A stretch of 64,000 nucleotides of DNA, from assembly GCF_002979435.1 (NCBI RefSeq), contig NZ_PCOV01000001.1:731422-795421 (forward strand), written 5' to 3'. The notes beneath the pieces are model-generated. The model was not told the DNA's origin. It made no database searches and saw only the letters and a list, made by a program, of their open reading frames with translations. Numbering within the stretch: position 1 is the first letter of the stretch; each line of letters starts with the position of its first letter. The stretch comes from Microbacterium sp. MYb66. GTDB lineage: Bacteria; Actinomycetota; Actinomycetes; Actinomycetales; Microbacteriaceae. Of this stretch, positions 1 through 10,600 are shown piece after piece. The translations under genes and the position numbers were made by a program.

Positions 1-1372
1 ACCACGGGTCGATCGCGGTCGCCTCGAAGGCCTGCTCGACGGTGGCGCCCTTGCGCAGCGCCTGCTGCAGCGTGACGATGCGGCCGTCGGTCGGGATCTT
101 GGAGATCTCGAGCAGCTCCTCCACCGAGCGCTCTTCGGCACCCCAGTGGAAGCTCGAGCCACGCTTCTCCAGCGAACGGAGCGCCTTCTGCAGCGCGGTG
201 GCGTAGTTGCGGCCGATCGCCATCGCCTCGCCCACGGACTTCATGGTGGTGGTGAGCGTGGCGTCGGCTGCCGGGAACTTCTCGAAGGCGAAGCGCGGAA
301 CCTTCACTACGACGTAGTCGAGCGTCGGCTCGAAGCTCGCCGGGGTAACGCCGGTGATGTCGTTGGGGATCTCGTCGAGGCGGTAGCCGAGTGCGAGCTT
401 GGCCGCGAGCTTGGCGATCGGGAATCCGGTGGCCTTCGAGGCCAGGGCGCTGGACCGGGAGACGCGCGGGTTCATCTCGATGACGATGATCCGGCCGTTG
501 GACGGATCGACCGCGAACTGGATGTTGCAGCCACCGGTGTCGACGCCGACCGCGCGGATGATGTCGATGCCGATGTCGCGCATCTTCTGGTACTCGCGGT
601 CGGTGAGGGTCAGCGCGGGGGCGACCGTGATCGAGTCGCCCGTGTGCACACCGACCGGATCGACGTTCTCGATCGAGCAGACGACGACCGTGTTGTCGGC
701 GGTGTCGCGCATGAGCTCGAGCTCGTACTCCTTCCAGCCGAGGATGGACTCCTCCAGGAGCACCTCGGTGGTCGGCGAGTCACGCAGGCCCGCGCCCGCG
801 ATGCGACGCAGGTCTTCTTCGTCGTACGCGAAGCCGGATCCGAGGCCCCCCATCGTGAAGCTCGGACGGACCACCATCGGGTAGCCGAGTTCGTCGGCGG
901 CGGCCAGGACCTCGTCCATCGTGTGCGCGATGCGGGAGTCGGCCACGTCGGCACCGGCGTCGAGGACCAGCTGCTTGAAGATCTGGCGGTCCTCGCCCTT
1001 GTTGATCGCCTCGAAGCTGGCGCCGATGAGCTCGACGTCGTACTTCTCGAGGATGCCGTGGTTGTGCAGCTCGATCGCGGCGTTCAGGGCCGTCTGTCCG
1101 CCGAGGGTCGGGAGGATCGCGTCGGGACGCTCCTTCGCGATGATCGTCTCGATCACCTGCCAGGTGATCGGCTCGATGTACGTCGCGTCCGCGAAGTCGG
1201 GGTCGGTCATGATGGTGGCCGGGTTGGAGTTGACCAGGATGACCCGTACGCCCTCCTCGCGGAGCACGCGGCACGCCTGGGTGCCGGAGTAGTCGAACTC
1301 GCAGGCCTGACCGATGACGATCGGGCCGGAGCCGATGACGAGGACGGAGTTGATGTCGTCGCGCTTGGGCAT
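1..1372 (-). CDS. carB: carbamoyl-phosphate synthase large subunit (partial)
   Basis: Makes carbamoyl phosphate from bicarbonate, ATP and the ammonia delivered by CarA, for pyrimidine and arginine synthesis. Only the first 457 codons are inside the window; the C-terminal half lies beyond the left edge. The start [20 protein letters not shown] and the following nucleotide-binding and first ATP-grasp region (for example [19 protein letters not shown]) are typical of CarB. Its ATG overlaps the carA stop by one base (TAATG), so translation is probably coupled. Last visible gene of the pyr operon. No internal stop is seen. Confidence 0.97.
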   Translation of the reverse strand, partial: MPKRDDINSVLVIGSGPIVIGQACEFDYSGTQACRVLREEGVRVILVNSNPATIMTDPDFADATYIEPITWQVIETIIAKERPDAILPTLGGQTALNAAIELHNHGILEKYDVELIGASFEAINKGEDRQIFKQLVLDAGADVADSRIAHTMDEVLAAADELGYPMVVRPSFTMGGLGSGFAYDEEDLRRIAGAGLRDSPTTEVLLEESILGWKEYELELMRDTADNTVVVCSIENVDPVGVHTGDSITVAPALTLTDREYQKMRDIGIDIIRAVGVDTGGCNIQFAVDPSNGRIIVIEMNPRVSRSSALASKATGFPIAKLAAKLALGYRLDEIPNDITGVTPASFEPTLDYVVVKVPRFAFEKFPAADATLTTTMKSVGEAMAIGRNYATALQKALRSLEKRGSSFHWGAEERSVEELLEISKIPTDGRIVTLQQALRKGATVEQAFEATAIDPW

Positions 1373-2550
1373 TACTTGGAGTCCTTCTGGCTTGCGATGA
1401 CCAGGTCGCGGAACCTGTCGAAGAGGTAGTTGGCGTCGTGCGGGCCGGCCGCCGCCTCGGGGTGGTACTGCACCGAGAAGGCCGGGATGTCGAGGGCGCG
1501 GAGTCCCTCGACGACGTTGTCGTTGAGGCCGACGTGGCTGACCTCGACCTTGCCGTAGCCGTTCGGGCTGTCGAAGGTGCCCTCGAGCGGAGCCTCGACC
1601 GCGAAGCCGTGGTTGTGGGCGGTGATCTCGACCTTGCCGGTCTGCTTGTCGAGCACCGGCTGGTTGATGCCGCGGTGGCCGAACGGCAGCTTGTAGGTGC
1701 CGAGACCGAGCGCGCGGCCGAGCAGCTGGTTGCCGAAGCAGATGCCGAAGAACGGAAGACCGTCGTCGAGCACGGAACGCAGCAGCTCGACGTGGTCGCC
1801 GGAGGCCGCAGGGTCTCCGGGACCGTTCGAGTAGAAGACGGCGACGGGGTCGACCGCGCGGATCTCGTCGATCGTCACGTTCTGCGGAAGCACGTGCACC
1901 TCGAAACCGCGGGCGGCGAGGTTGTCGATCGTCGCCTGCTTCACGCCGAGGTCGAGCACGGCGAGGTTGCCGATCCGCTCCCCCATGGCCGTCGTCACGG
2001 TGGCGACGTCGACCGAGACCTCGGCGGACAGGTTGCGCCCGGCCATCTCGGGTGCTTCGCGGACGATGCGCAGCTGCTCCTCGGAATCGAGCGCCGCGTC
2101 GGCGCCGGAGAAGATCCCGCCGCGCATGGAACCGGCCGAGCGGATATGACGCGTGATCGACCGGGTGTCGATGCCGCTGATGCCCACGACACCGTCCTCG
2201 ACGAGCACGTCGTCGAGCGAGGCGTTCGCGCGCCAGTTCGACACCACGCGTGAGGGGTCGCGCACGATGTAGCCGGCGACCCAGATACGCCGTGATTCGG
2301 CATCTTCATCGTTCATCCCGGTGTTGCCGATGTGAGGGGCCGTCTGCAGCACGATCTGGCCCGCATACGAGGGATCGGTGATCGTCTCCTGGTATCCGGA
2401 CATGCCGGTCGCGAAGACGACCTCGCCCAGCGTGCGTCCGCGGGCGCCGTAGGCGCGTCCCGCGTGGCGGGTGCCGTCTTCCAGGACGAGGACGGCGGGA
2501 TCGGGGAGCTGGGCCGCGGAGGCCTGCTCGGAGGTTGTCGAGAGTGTCAT
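1372..2550 (-). CDS. carA: carbamoyl-phosphate synthase small subunit
   Basis: Glutaminase subunit that releases ammonia from glutamine and passes it to CarB. 392 residues, normal length. The N-terminal CPSase small-chain domain carries [20 protein letters not shown]; the C-terminal class I amidotransferase domain has the nucleophile Cys in [12 protein letters not shown] and the His/Glu pair in [13 protein letters not shown]. The ATG overlaps the stop of the upstream membrane-protein gene by four bases (ATGA). It lies in the pyrimidine operon, not with arg genes, so it is probably controlled by uracil nucleotides through PyrR. Confidence 0.97.
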   Translation of the reverse strand: MTLSTTSEQASAAQLPDPAVLVLEDGTRHAGRAYGARGRTLGEVVFATGMSGYQETITDPSYAGQIVLQTAPHIGNTGMNDEDAESRRIWVAGYIVRDPSRVVSNWRANASLDDVLVEDGVVGISGIDTRSITRHIRSAGSMRGGIFSGADAALDSEEQLRIVREAPEMAGRNLSAEVSVDVATVTTAMGERIGNLAVLDLGVKQATIDNLAARGFEVHVLPQNVTIDEIRAVDPVAVFYSNGPGDPAASGDHVELLRSVLDDGLPFFGICFGNQLLGRALGLGTYKLPFGHRGINQPVLDKQTGKVEITAHNHGFAVEAPLEGTFDSPNGYGKVEVSHVGLNDNVVEGLRALDIPAFSVQYHPEAAAGPHDANYLFDRFRDLVIASQKDSK

Positions 2551-3059
2551 GACGTTGCTCCTGTGTCGGGGGCGGCGGGGACGAGCCGCTGCAGATCGGA
2601 GATGAGGTTCTGGGGGTCGCCGGTGGCGAGGCGCAGGTAGCTGTCGACGATCGTGTCGTCATCGATGCTCCAGGCGATGCGGACGAGGCCGCCCGGCTCG
2701 ACGACGCGGTCGATCGTGACCGTGGCGCGGTCGACGGCGACGAGTCGGTCTTTCGCGAGGAAGACCGTCGGGGTGCCGTCGAGACAGAGCGCGATACCGC
2801 GATCCGTGAGTGCGATCTCACCGCGTGCCCGGTATGCGAGAGGCGAGACCGCGAGGCGCTCGAGCGGCTGCTCATGACGTGTCGTCGACACGTACAGCAC
2901 CTCGTCGCGGCGGGCGACCTCCGCATGCTCAGGGACACCCAGCGGGGCCGAGAACACGGAATCGCGGCGGATTCGTCGTCGCCAGGCGAGCAGCATCACC
3001 AACAGCACCAGGAGCGCGACCGCGATCGTGATCGCGACGGCGAGGTCCCGAGCGCTCAT
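2547..3059 (-). CDS. pyr-operon single-pass membrane protein with PH-like domain
   Basis: 170-residue protein of unknown biochemical role. Residues about 6-25 form one hydrophobic segment ([19 protein letters not shown]) followed by an Arg-rich stop-transfer patch, so the rest should be cytoplasmic. The soluble part is rich in short beta strands ([29 protein letters not shown]), as in bacterial PH-like folds. It overlaps pyrC and carA by ATGA on both sides. A membrane gene in this same place between pyrC and carA is known in mycobacteria (Rv1382). The frame stays open upstream of 3059, but that part lies inside pyrC; the ATG coupled to the pyrC stop is the likely start. Confidence 0.85.
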   Translation of the reverse strand: MSARDLAVAITIAVALLVLLVMLLAWRRRIRRDSVFSAPLGVPEHAEVARRDEVLYVSTTRHEQPLERLAVSPLAYRARGEIALTDRGIALCLDGTPTVFLAKDRLVAVDRATVTIDRVVEPGGLVRIAWSIDDDTIVDSYLRLATGDPQNLISDLQRLVPAAPDTGATS

Positions 3060-4360
3060 GCGCGAAGCTCCTCGACGACGCTGCCGCCGTCGACCGTGAG
3101 GGCACCGCCGTGGATCGTGTACTCGACGCGTCCCGGAAGCGCGCGCCCGAGATACGGCGAGTTCACGCTGCGACCGTGGAGGTCGTGCTCGGTGAACACC
3201 CCGTCGACCGAGGCGTCGTAAAGGGTGATCTGCGCCGGCTGCCCGACCTCGAGCGGCGTGCCGTGCCCTGCGAGTCGCCCGATCCGTGCCGGTGTCGCGC
3301 TCATCACCCGCGCGATGTCGGACCAGTCGAGCAGCCCGGTCTGCACCATCGACTGATGCACCACGCGCAGGGCGCTCTCGAGCCCCACCATGCCGTTCGC
3401 GGCGGCCTGCCACTCGCAGGCCTTGTGCTCGCTGGGGTGGGGCGCGTGGTCGGTGGCGACGATGTCGATGGTGCCGTCGGCGAGGCCTTCGCGCACGGCG
3501 AGCACATCCTCTTCCCGACGCAGCGGCGGGTTCACCTTGTAGCGCGCGTCGTACCCGCGCACGAGCTCATCGGTCAGCAGCAGGTGGTGAGGGGTGACCT
3601 CGGCCGTGACATGGATACCGCGCTTCTTGGCCCAGCGGATGATGTCCACCGAACCCGCGGTCGACAGGTGGCAGACGTGCAGCCGCGAGCCGACATGCTC
3701 GGCGAGCAGCACGTCGCGGGCGATGATCGATTCCTCGGCGACGGCGGGCCAGCCGGCGAGGCCCAGCTCGGCAGATACCGTGCCCTCGTTCATCTGCGCG
3801 CCTTCGGTGAGGCGGGGGTCCTGCGCATGCTGGGCGATGACCCCGTCGAACGATTTCACGTACTCCAGCGCGCGACGCATGATGAGCGGGTCGAACACGC
3901 AGAAGCCGTCGTCGCTGAAGACGCGGACCTGCGCACGGGACGTGGCCATCGCGCCCAGCTCGGCGAGGCGCTCGCCCTTCTGTCCGACGGTGACGGCGCC
4001 GATCGGCTGCACGGTGGCGTAGCCTGCGGCCTCTCCGAGGGCGAGCTCCTGCTCGACGACGCCCGCGGTGTCAGCGACCGGTGAGGTGTTGGGCATCGCG
4101 AACACGGCGGTGAATCCGCCGGCGGCCGCGGCCTTCGTTCCGGTGAGGATGGTTTCGGACGCCTCGTAGCCGGGCTCCCGCAGATGCGTGTGCAGGTCGA
4201 CCAGGCCCGGTAGCGCGACGAGTCCTGCCGCATCCACGACGCGGGCACCAGAGCGGGTCAGTCCGGTGCCGATCTCGGCGATCCGGCCGTCCTCGATGAT
4301 GATGTCGGCGCTCTCAGCACCGAGCAGCTGCGCACCGGTGATGACGAGGGTCTCGTTCAC
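3056..4360 (-). CDS. pyrC: dihydroorotase
   Basis: Zinc amidohydrolase that interconverts carbamoyl aspartate and dihydroorotate, third step of pyrimidine synthesis. 434 residues, class I size. The metal motif [12 protein letters not shown], the later HVCHLST and the Asp in [14 protein letters not shown] are all present; K in the [10 protein letters not shown] region context and the C-terminal [15 protein letters not shown] are usual for this class. The ATG overlaps the pyrB stop by four bases, so it is translated as part of the operon. Confidence 0.97.
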   Translation of the reverse strand: MNETLVITGAQLLGAESADIIIEDGRIAEIGTGLTRSGARVVDAAGLVALPGLVDLHTHLREPGYEASETILTGTKAAAAGGFTAVFAMPNTSPVADTAGVVEQELALGEAAGYATVQPIGAVTVGQKGERLAELGAMATSRAQVRVFSDDGFCVFDPLIMRRALEYVKSFDGVIAQHAQDPRLTEGAQMNEGTVSAELGLAGWPAVAEESIIARDVLLAEHVGSRLHVCHLSTAGSVDIIRWAKKRGIHVTAEVTPHHLLLTDELVRGYDARYKVNPPLRREEDVLAVREGLADGTIDIVATDHAPHPSEHKACEWQAAANGMVGLESALRVVHQSMVQTGLLDWSDIARVMSATPARIGRLAGHGTPLEVGQPAQITLYDASVDGVFTEHDLHGRSVNSPYLGRALPGRVEYTIHGGALTVDGGSVVEELRA

Positions 4361-5322
4361 AGGTCTCCCCCTCGTTCGTCGTCTCGTTCGCCTGCCAGCA
4401 GCAGGTACAGCACCGCCATGCGGACGGACACCCCGTTCGTGACCTGTTCCAGCACCGTCGAGCGGGGGGAATCGGCTGCTTCCGAGGAGATCTCCAGTCC
4501 CCGGTTCATCGGCCCGGGGTGCATCACAATGCTACCTGCCGGAAGACCCGCCACACGCCGTGCGTCCAGCCCCCAGCGCCGGGAATACTCCCGCTCAGTC
4601 GGGAAATACGCGGCGTTCATCCGTTCCAGCTGAATGCGCAGCATCATCACGGCGTCCGGGTCTTCGGCCAGAGCCTGATCGAGGTCGTATACGACGCGAA
4701 CCGGCCAGAGCGAGACGTTCTGCGGAACCAGCGTCGGCGGCGCCACCAGGGTGACCTCGGCGCCGAGGGTGGTGAGCAGCCAGACGTTGGATCGGGCGAC
4801 CCGCGAGTGCAAGACGTCCCCCACGATCACGACGCGCATTCCGGACAGGTCGCGACCGCGGCTGTCCCCGCCGAACCGGCGCTTGCGGATCGTGAAGGCA
4901 TCGAGCAGAGCCTGGGTCGGATGCTCGTGCGTGCCGTCGCCGGCGTTCACGACCCCGGCCGAGATCCAGCCGCTCGTCGCGAGTGTCTGCGGCGCACCGG
5001 AGCCGGGGTGGCGGACCACGACCGCATCGGCGCCGATGGCCTCGAGCGTCTGCGCCGTGTCCTTCAGGCTTTCGCCCTTCGAGACGCTGGAGCCCTTCGC
5101 GGCGAAGTTGATCACGTCGGCGGAGAGGCGCTTGGCGGCGGCCTCGAACGAGATGCGGGTGCGGGTCGAATCCTCGAAGAAGAGGTTGACGACCGTCTTG
5201 CCGCGCAGGGTCGGGAGCTTCTTGACCTCGCGGGACTGCGTATCGGACATGTCCTCGGCGACATCGAGGATGCGCAGGGCCGTGGTCCTGTCGAGGGTGC
5301 GGGTGTCGAGGAGGTGTCTCAT
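4357..5322 (-). CDS. pyrB: aspartate carbamoyltransferase catalytic subunit
   Basis: Condenses carbamoyl phosphate with aspartate, the committed pyrimidine step. 321 residues. The carbamoyl-phosphate loop [13 protein letters not shown] and the later [12 protein letters not shown] and [12 protein letters not shown] motifs are intact. No pyrI regulatory-chain gene is present, as usual for Gram-positives, so control should come from PyrR. The ATG overlaps the pyrR stop by four bases. Confidence 0.97.
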   Translation of the reverse strand: MRHLLDTRTLDRTTALRILDVAEDMSDTQSREVKKLPTLRGKTVVNLFFEDSTRTRISFEAAAKRLSADVINFAAKGSSVSKGESLKDTAQTLEAIGADAVVVRHPGSGAPQTLATSGWISAGVVNAGDGTHEHPTQALLDAFTIRKRRFGGDSRGRDLSGMRVVIVGDVLHSRVARSNVWLLTTLGAEVTLVAPPTLVPQNVSLWPVRVVYDLDQALAEDPDAVMMLRIQLERMNAAYFPTEREYSRRWGLDARRVAGLPAGSIVMHPGPMNRGLEISSEAADSPRSTVLEQVTNGVSVRMAVLYLLLAGERDDERGGDL

Positions 5323-5849
5323 TCGCCGATCGTCACCTCCTCGGCCCCGTCGTTCTCGAGGAGGCGCACGTTGACCCGCTCGGTGCGGGCGGAGGGGATG
5401 TTCTTGCCGATGAAGTCCGGCCGGATCGGAAGCTCGCGATGCCCGCGGTCGACCAGTATCGCGAGGCGCACGACGGACGGCCGGCCGATCGACTGGATCG
5501 CGTCCAGCGCGGCGCGGATGCTGCGCCCGGAGAAGAGCACGTCGTCGACGAGCACGACGGTCTTGCCGTCGATGCCTCCGACGGGGATCTCGGTGGGCTG
5601 CGGAGAACGTGTCGGGTGCTTGGCGAGATCGTCGCGGAAGAGCGTCACATCGAGCGATCCGACCGGGACGGACTGCTGCGCGATCTCGCTGATCAGCAGG
5701 CCGAGGCGGTGGGCGAGAGTCACGCCGCGGGTCGGAATGCCCAGCAGGACGAGGTTCTCGGCGCCTCGATTGGATTCGAGGATCTCGTGCGCGATACGGG
5801 TCAGCGCTCGTGAGATGTCGGCTTCGTGCAGCACGGTGCGCATGCTCAT
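5319..5849 (-). CDS. pyrR: bifunctional pyr operon regulator / uracil phosphoribosyltransferase
   Basis: RNA-binding regulator that senses UMP/UTP and represses its own operon; many members also convert uracil and PRPP to UMP. 176 residues. The PRPP loop is seen in [19 protein letters not shown]. The start is ATG 5849 ([12 protein letters not shown]), seven bases after an AAGGGAG ribosome binding site; an earlier in-frame GTG at 5873 lies inside the PyrR-binding RNA motif and is unlikely to be used. First gene of the operon. Confidence 0.95.
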   Translation of the reverse strand: MSMRTVLHEADISRALTRIAHEILESNRGAENLVLLGIPTRGVTLAHRLGLLISEIAQQSVPVGSLDVTLFRDDLAKHPTRSPQPTEIPVGGIDGKTVVLVDDVLFSGRSIRAALDAIQSIGRPSVVRLAILVDRGHRELPIRPDFIGKNIPSARTERVNVRLLENDGAEEVTIGE

Positions 5850-5856
5850 CGGCCGC

Positions 5857-5889
5857 TCCCTTCTCCGCCTCACAGGACGGTGTTAAAGG
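5857..5889 (-). promoter_or_regulatory. PyrR-binding RNA loop over the pyrR ribosome binding site
   Basis: Read on the minus strand this stretch has CCTTTAA, then GTCCTGTGAGGC, then GAGAAGG. This matches the core of the PyrR recognition loop known from Bacillus (TTTAA, GTCCnGnGAGGY, AAGG). The AAGGGAG at its 3' end is the pyrR ribosome binding site, so bound PyrR would block translation of the first gene and, through the ATGA overlaps, of the whole operon. No terminator hairpin with a T-run is seen in the short leader, so translational repression fits better than attenuation. Confidence 0.8.
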
Positions 5890-5903
5890 TTGCTTGTGAC
5901 GTC

Positions 5904-5909
5904 AGTCTA
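5904..5909 (-). promoter_or_regulatory. candidate -10 of the pyr operon promoter
   Basis: TAGACT on the minus strand would start transcription near 5898, giving a leader of about 50 bases that just includes the PyrR loop. No clear -35 box is visible. Confidence 0.4.
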
Positions 5910-5933
5910 TCGGAGCGGGAGGGCTCCGGTGGA

Positions 5934-7511
5934 TCAGCTCGCCTCCTGCAGCACCGGGTCTGTGACCTCGTCGATCTTGGAGGAGCGGATCGGGTGGCCG
6001 GCGGTGGAGAGGCAGCGACCGGTCTTCAGGTCCCACTTCCAGTCGTGCATGCTGCAGGTGAGGATGCCGTCCTCGTCGACCGTGCCCGTGCGGGTGAGGT
6101 CGGCACGGAGGTGCGGGCACCGGCGCTGCACGACCCAGTCGCCGATCTCGGCGTCCTCGGTCTGGTCGGTCTGCTCCTGGTACCAGTTCTCGACGTACTC
6201 GATCCGGTCGACCGAGAGGCACTTGAGGAACGTGGTGAGGAACTCGTTGAACTTGCCGCTGCGGCCCACCGAGAACTGCATGGAGAGGAAGATCGAGTTC
6301 GACCAGTCGATCTCGTGATCGACGATGTTCGTCGAGACCAGGCCGGCAGGGATCGTGTACCAGTACACGCACTCCTCGCCCGCGTACTCGCGGACCTTCG
6401 CACGGGGGAAGTCGACGACCATGTCGAGGTCGCCGATGCGGAATCGCACGCACCCTCCGACGCCGAGTCGGATGGTGCGGGACTTCTTCAGCAGCGGCTC
6501 CCACCACGTCTTGATCGCCTCGAGCATCTCCGCGGGCGGGATGATCGCGGCACGGGACGCCTCCTCGTCGCGGATCTCCTGCTGGCGGCTCGCGCGCTGC
6601 TCCTCGAGGTAGTCCCACTTCTCATCGAAGATGTGCGAGATCTCGGCCTCGGTGTAGAGCGTCTGCTCGCTCGTGACGCTTCCCCCGTCGACCGTGACGA
6701 CGGTGCCGGGGATGAAGAGCTGGCCGTCGTACTGCGGCGCGAGCTCCTTCATGTGCGCGAGGAACTGCTTCTGGTCGGTGAAGATCGACTCGCCGTTCTT
6801 CCCGAGGCCGTTGAAGTCGAACAGGTCGTCGCGCAGGAACATGGGCGGGCCCGCCATCGGGAAGACGTGCGGGGCGTCGACCTTCTCGATGTAGTACATC
6901 GCGCGCTTGTTCTGCGCCTCGCGCTTGAGGCGCGCGAAGTTCTGCTTGGCGTCGAGCGGCAGGTCGTAGACCATGGGCCACCAGATCGCACCGGAGACCT
7001 GGGTGAAGTAGGCGTCGGGCTTGCCGAAGTCGAGCAGCTTCTCGAGGTCGAGCGGGTGCGAGTCGTTCTGGTTGAGCATCGAGCCGGTGCCGTCGTCGAC
7101 GCTCAGCGAGGAGTCGCCGATCGGGCCGTCGCTCGGGGCGCGGAGCGGCGTGATCATCATCTTGAGCTCACCGCGCTGGATGACCTGACCGGCCGGGGCG
7201 TAGGTGATGTTCGTGTAGCCGAGGGCGCGGATGTCCTTCTCGAGGTCATCGGTGGGATACTCCGGGAGCAGCACCTCGATGTCCTTGCGGATGTACCGCT
7301 CGAGCAGCTTCGGGTCGAAGTGATCGCGGTGGCGGTGGGAGATCCAGAGGAAGTCGGCCTCACGCCCGAAGCGCTCCCAGTCGAGGCCGCGGTTGTCGGG
7401 GAACGGGAACCAGGATCCGTAGAACGAGGGCCCGAGGACCGGGTCGCAGATGATGTTCCCGCCCAAGGTCTCGATGAACATCCCGGCGTGGCCGAGTCCC
7501 GTGATCCGCAT
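5934..7511 (-). CDS. metallo-beta-lactamase fold / Rieske [2Fe-2S] fusion protein
   Basis: 525 residues. Residues 1-300 are a UlaG-like metallo-beta-lactamase fold with the metal motif HRHRDH at 59-64 and a later H in the beta-strand region. The C-terminal 65 residues are a Rieske iron-sulfur domain: C465-P-H467 and C486-S-M-H489 are the two Cys/His ligand pairs. A middle section (about 310-460) is not recognised. The order is the reverse of CMP-Neu5Ac hydroxylase, which has the Rieske domain first. A redox-linked hydrolase or monooxygenase is likely, substrate unknown. GGGAGG lies eight bases before the ATG. It faces away from the pyr promoter on the same strand; both flanks are short gaps. 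Confidence 0.85.
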   Translation of the reverse strand: MRITGLGHAGMFIETLGGNIICDPVLGPSFYGSWFPFPDNRGLDWERFGREADFLWISHRHRDHFDPKLLERYIRKDIEVLLPEYPTDDLEKDIRALGYTNITYAPAGQVIQRGELKMMITPLRAPSDGPIGDSSLSVDDGTGSMLNQNDSHPLDLEKLLDFGKPDAYFTQVSGAIWWPMVYDLPLDAKQNFARLKREAQNKRAMYYIEKVDAPHVFPMAGPPMFLRDDLFDFNGLGKNGESIFTDQKQFLAHMKELAPQYDGQLFIPGTVVTVDGGSVTSEQTLYTEAEISHIFDEKWDYLEEQRASRQQEIRDEEASRAAIIPPAEMLEAIKTWWEPLLKKSRTIRLGVGGCVRFRIGDLDMVVDFPRAKVREYAGEECVYWYTIPAGLVSTNIVDHEIDWSNSIFLSMQFSVGRSGKFNEFLTTFLKCLSVDRIEYVENWYQEQTDQTEDAEIGDWVVQRRCPHLRADLTRTGTVDEDGILTCSMHDWKWDLKTGRCLSTAGHPIRSSKIDEVTDPVLQEAS

Positions 7512-7592
7512 TGCATTCCTCCCGAAAGTGAACCGTTCGATTGTACCGAGGGCTCCCTGTGCGCCCGGTCGACCGGGCCGGGAGTATTCGGG

Positions 7593-10553
7593 TCAGCCCT
7601 CGAACAGTCCGCGGATGTCGTCGGCGGAGAGGGACTGCGCGAACAGCGCCTCGTCATCGAGGACGGCAGTGAACAGCCGGGCCTTGCGACGCTGCAGATC
7701 GAGTACCTTCTCCTCGATCGTGCCGGCGGCGATCATCCGGTAGACGAACACCTGGCTGTCCTGCCCGATACGGTGCGTGCGATCGACGGCCTGCGCCTCC
7801 GCTGCGGGATTCCACCACGGATCGAGCAGGAAGACATAGTCGGCCTCGGTCAGGGTGAGCCCGAATCCGCCGGCCTTCAGGCTGATCAGGAACACCGGCT
7901 GCTCCCCCGAGGTGAATCCCTCCACCACCTTCTGCCGGTGACGGGTGGACCCGTCCAGATGCGCATAGGGGATTCCGGCGGCGTCCAAGCGTGCCGCAGC
8001 CATGTCCAGGAACGACGTGAACTGGCTGAACACGAGCGCTCGGTGTCCTTCCGCCTGCAGCTCGATCACGCGCTCGAGCAGGACGTCGAGCTTGCGGGAG
8101 CCGATCTTCGCGTCCTCCGGATCGATGAGACCGGGCGCGAGGCTGAGCATGCGCATCAAGGTGAGGGAGCGGAACACGATGAACCGATTGCGGTCCAGAT
8201 CTTCCAGGAGGCCGAGCACCTTCTGCCGTTCCCGCTGCAAAACGGTCTCGTAGAGGGCACGGTGGGATGAGCCGAGTTCGATCTCGAGGATCTGCTCCTG
8301 TTTGGGCGGAAGGTCGGGCGCGACGAGTTCCTTGGTGCGTCTCATCAGCAGCGGTCGGATTCGCCGACGCAGCTGCGCGAGGCGGCGTTGCCGGTAGGCC
8401 CCGCCTTCCTCGTTCTCCGGGACCTTCCCCTGCTCGATCGGCTGGATGTACTGCTCCCGGAACTTCCGTGCGGACGCGAAGAGACCGGGAGCGGTGAGCT
8501 TCAGCAGCGCCCACAGCTCACTCAGGCTGTTCTCCATAGGGGTTCCGGTGACGGCGAACGTCACATCCGCGCGGAACGAGGCGACGGCGCGATGCAGCTT
8601 GGTCGCCGGGTTCTTCACGAACTGCGCCTCGTCGAGGATGAGCCCCGCCCAGGAGATCGCGGCGTACTCGGCTTCATCGAGGCGTGCGACCGCGTACGTC
8701 GTGATCACGACGTCGGCCTCGAGAAGCGCGTCGGCCAAGGCCGGACCCTGGGTACTGCCCCGGAGCATCACTCGGAGCGCGGGCGCGAATCGGGCGGCCT
8801 CCGTGCGCCATGTGGAGAGCACCGAGGTGGGCACGACCACGAGGAACGGCCGCGTCTCCCCCGCTTCACGGGCGTGGAGGATGAGCGCGAGCAGCTGGAG
8901 CGTCTTCCCCAAGCCCATGTCGTCGGCGAGGATTCCGCCCAGACGGTGCCCCCAGAGAAAGGCGAGCCAGTCCAGGCCCTCCTGCTGATACGGGCGGAGC
9001 TCCGCGGTGAGTCCGTCCGGCACCGACACCGCGGGCACCGACGTGGCGCGACGCAGACCTTCCGCGGTCGCCCGCCATGTCACGGCAGGCAGGGCCTCGT
9101 CGGCCAGATCTTCGAACTCTTCCCAGAGGTCGGTCTGGTAGCGGCTGATCCGTGGGCCGGTCTCCCATTCCTCGAGTTCGCTCGATTCGTCGATCAGCTC
9201 GCGCAGCCGGTCGAGCGCGCGGTGATTCAGGGAGAAGTAGCTGCCGTCCACGAGGAGGAGCTTCTTCTTGCCCTTGCTGAGCGCCGTGAACAGCGGCTCG
9301 AACGGGATCGTGCGCCCGTCGATCTTGACGAGGACCCCGAGGTCGAACCAATCGGGGTCGGTGCTCTCCACCGTGGAGACGGTGATCTCCGGCTCCCCGG
9401 TCAGCTCGTGATAACTCTTCCGACGTCCGGAGACGACGAGAGTGACACCTTCGGCCTCGAGCGCCGGCACGACACGGGTGACGAACTCGGCAGCTGCGAC
9501 GTCGTGGAACGACCCCGCGGGCGCGAGCTCCTCCCCCAGATGTTCGGTCCAGACCAGCTGCAGCGCTTCGCGCTGACGATCCTCCGCCGCCAGGTCGCGC
9601 ACCGCATGCCCGCTGGGCGCGAAGGGCACGGATCCGAACCCCTGGTAGTCCCACTCGAACGCGTACTTGACCGTGTCGCCGCGATGGAACGACAGTTGCA
9701 GCGTCGGACGCGGCGCCGGCAGCTCGGGGAGTTCGACGCGCCCCACCGGTCGCACGACGATGCGGCGTGCGAGCAGCGGATAGGCGTCGCGGAGGAAGAC
9801 GGACTCCTCCGCTCCCGGCACGGTGACGCCGCCCCGGGCGCCGAGCAGGGCGCGGACGGGTTCGCCGACGGGAACCTCGGCGAGCGTCACGCGGAGCCGC
9901 GTTCCTTGCTGCACGACCTCATACACGCCGTTGTGACCGATCGGACGCACCGCGAGCGGATCGGCCCCACGCCCGTCGATCGTGACGTCGGGGCGCACGA
10001 GGAGTCCGCCGTCACGACCGCGTTCGACGGTCGCGCCGATCGTGGCATGCTCGGCGAGCACGACCGTAGTGCTCTTCTGGGTCGCGACCAGCGGGATGCC
10101 GAGCTCCGCACCCGCACGCAGATGCCCCCAGAGCAGCCCGGACTCGATCAGATCGGCGACGAGCCAGTCGCCGGCGGTTCCGGAGAGGAGCGTGTCCCGC
10201 GCGATGCTCAGCAGATCGGCGAACCACCGCGACCGATCGCGACCATACTGCGTGGGAGAGCGGCGCACCGCATCCCACGTGGCCGCGCCCTGCACCCACG
10301 CGCCGGTCGAGGCGCTCGTCTCCAACGGACGGATTCCGAGCAGGATCTCGCCGGTGCGCTTGGCGACATCGCGCGCCGTCGCCGAGCGCTGCGGGCGGGA
10401 CGCCCACGGGTTCGCTCCGCGTCCGTCGCGCAGACGGAGCTCGACCCCGAGGGCGAGCTTCATCTGCGCGTCGCCACCCGAGGATGCGAGGATCGACCGC
10501 CAGTCCGCCGCCGAGGAGTCCTCGGAGCGGGACGGATCGAGCGGGAGGGCCAT
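7593..10553 (-). CDS. SNF2-family DEAD/DEAH-like ATPase (bacterial Swi2/Snf2 helicase)
   Basis: 986-residue DNA-dependent translocase of the bacterial SNF2 type. The ATPase core has the P-loop DDMGLGKT near residue 545, the DEAQ Walker B near 641 (LILDEAQFVKN), TGTPMENSLSELWALL, and the C-terminal helicase lobe ending with DRTHRIGQ near 928. The first 500 residues have no motif I recognise; no SWIM zinc finger is seen. The start chosen is ATG 10553 (MALPLDPS) with GGAGAGGATGGGGGC upstream; the frame remains open into nusB but that is a shadow. Likely role in remodelling protein-DNA complexes or repair. Confidence 0.92.
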   Translation of the reverse strand: MALPLDPSRSEDSSAADWRSILASSGGDAQMKLALGVELRLRDGRGANPWASRPQRSATARDVAKRTGEILLGIRPLETSASTGAWVQGAATWDAVRRSPTQYGRDRSRWFADLLSIARDTLLSGTAGDWLVADLIESGLLWGHLRAGAELGIPLVATQKSTTVVLAEHATIGATVERGRDGGLLVRPDVTIDGRGADPLAVRPIGHNGVYEVVQQGTRLRVTLAEVPVGEPVRALLGARGGVTVPGAEESVFLRDAYPLLARRIVVRPVGRVELPELPAPRPTLQLSFHRGDTVKYAFEWDYQGFGSVPFAPSGHAVRDLAAEDRQREALQLVWTEHLGEELAPAGSFHDVAAAEFVTRVVPALEAEGVTLVVSGRRKSYHELTGEPEITVSTVESTDPDWFDLGVLVKIDGRTIPFEPLFTALSKGKKKLLLVDGSYFSLNHRALDRLRELIDESSELEEWETGPRISRYQTDLWEEFEDLADEALPAVTWRATAEGLRRATSVPAVSVPDGLTAELRPYQQEGLDWLAFLWGHRLGGILADDMGLGKTLQLLALILHAREAGETRPFLVVVPTSVLSTWRTEAARFAPALRVMLRGSTQGPALADALLEADVVITTYAVARLDEAEYAAISWAGLILDEAQFVKNPATKLHRAVASFRADVTFAVTGTPMENSLSELWALLKLTAPGLFASARKFREQYIQPIEQGKVPENEEGGAYRQRRLAQLRRRIRPLLMRRTKELVAPDLPPKQEQILEIELGSSHRALYETVLQRERQKVLGLLEDLDRNRFIVFRSLTLMRMLSLAPGLIDPEDAKIGSRKLDVLLERVIELQAEGHRALVFSQFTSFLDMAAARLDAAGIPYAHLDGSTRHRQKVVEGFTSGEQPVFLISLKAGGFGLTLTEADYVFLLDPWWNPAAEAQAVDRTHRIGQDSQVFVYRMIAAGTIEEKVLDLQRRKARLFTAVLDDEALFAQSLSADDIRGLFEG

Positions 10554-10600
10554 GCCCCCATCCTCTCCGACACCGCCGACAGTGCCTCGCGTCGGACGGG

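Noticed and set aside
5850..5873. GTG 5873 as the pyrR start
   Set aside because: It lies inside the PyrR RNA motif and adds MRRRRERP-like residues not seen in the family; ATG 5849 has the ribosome binding site.
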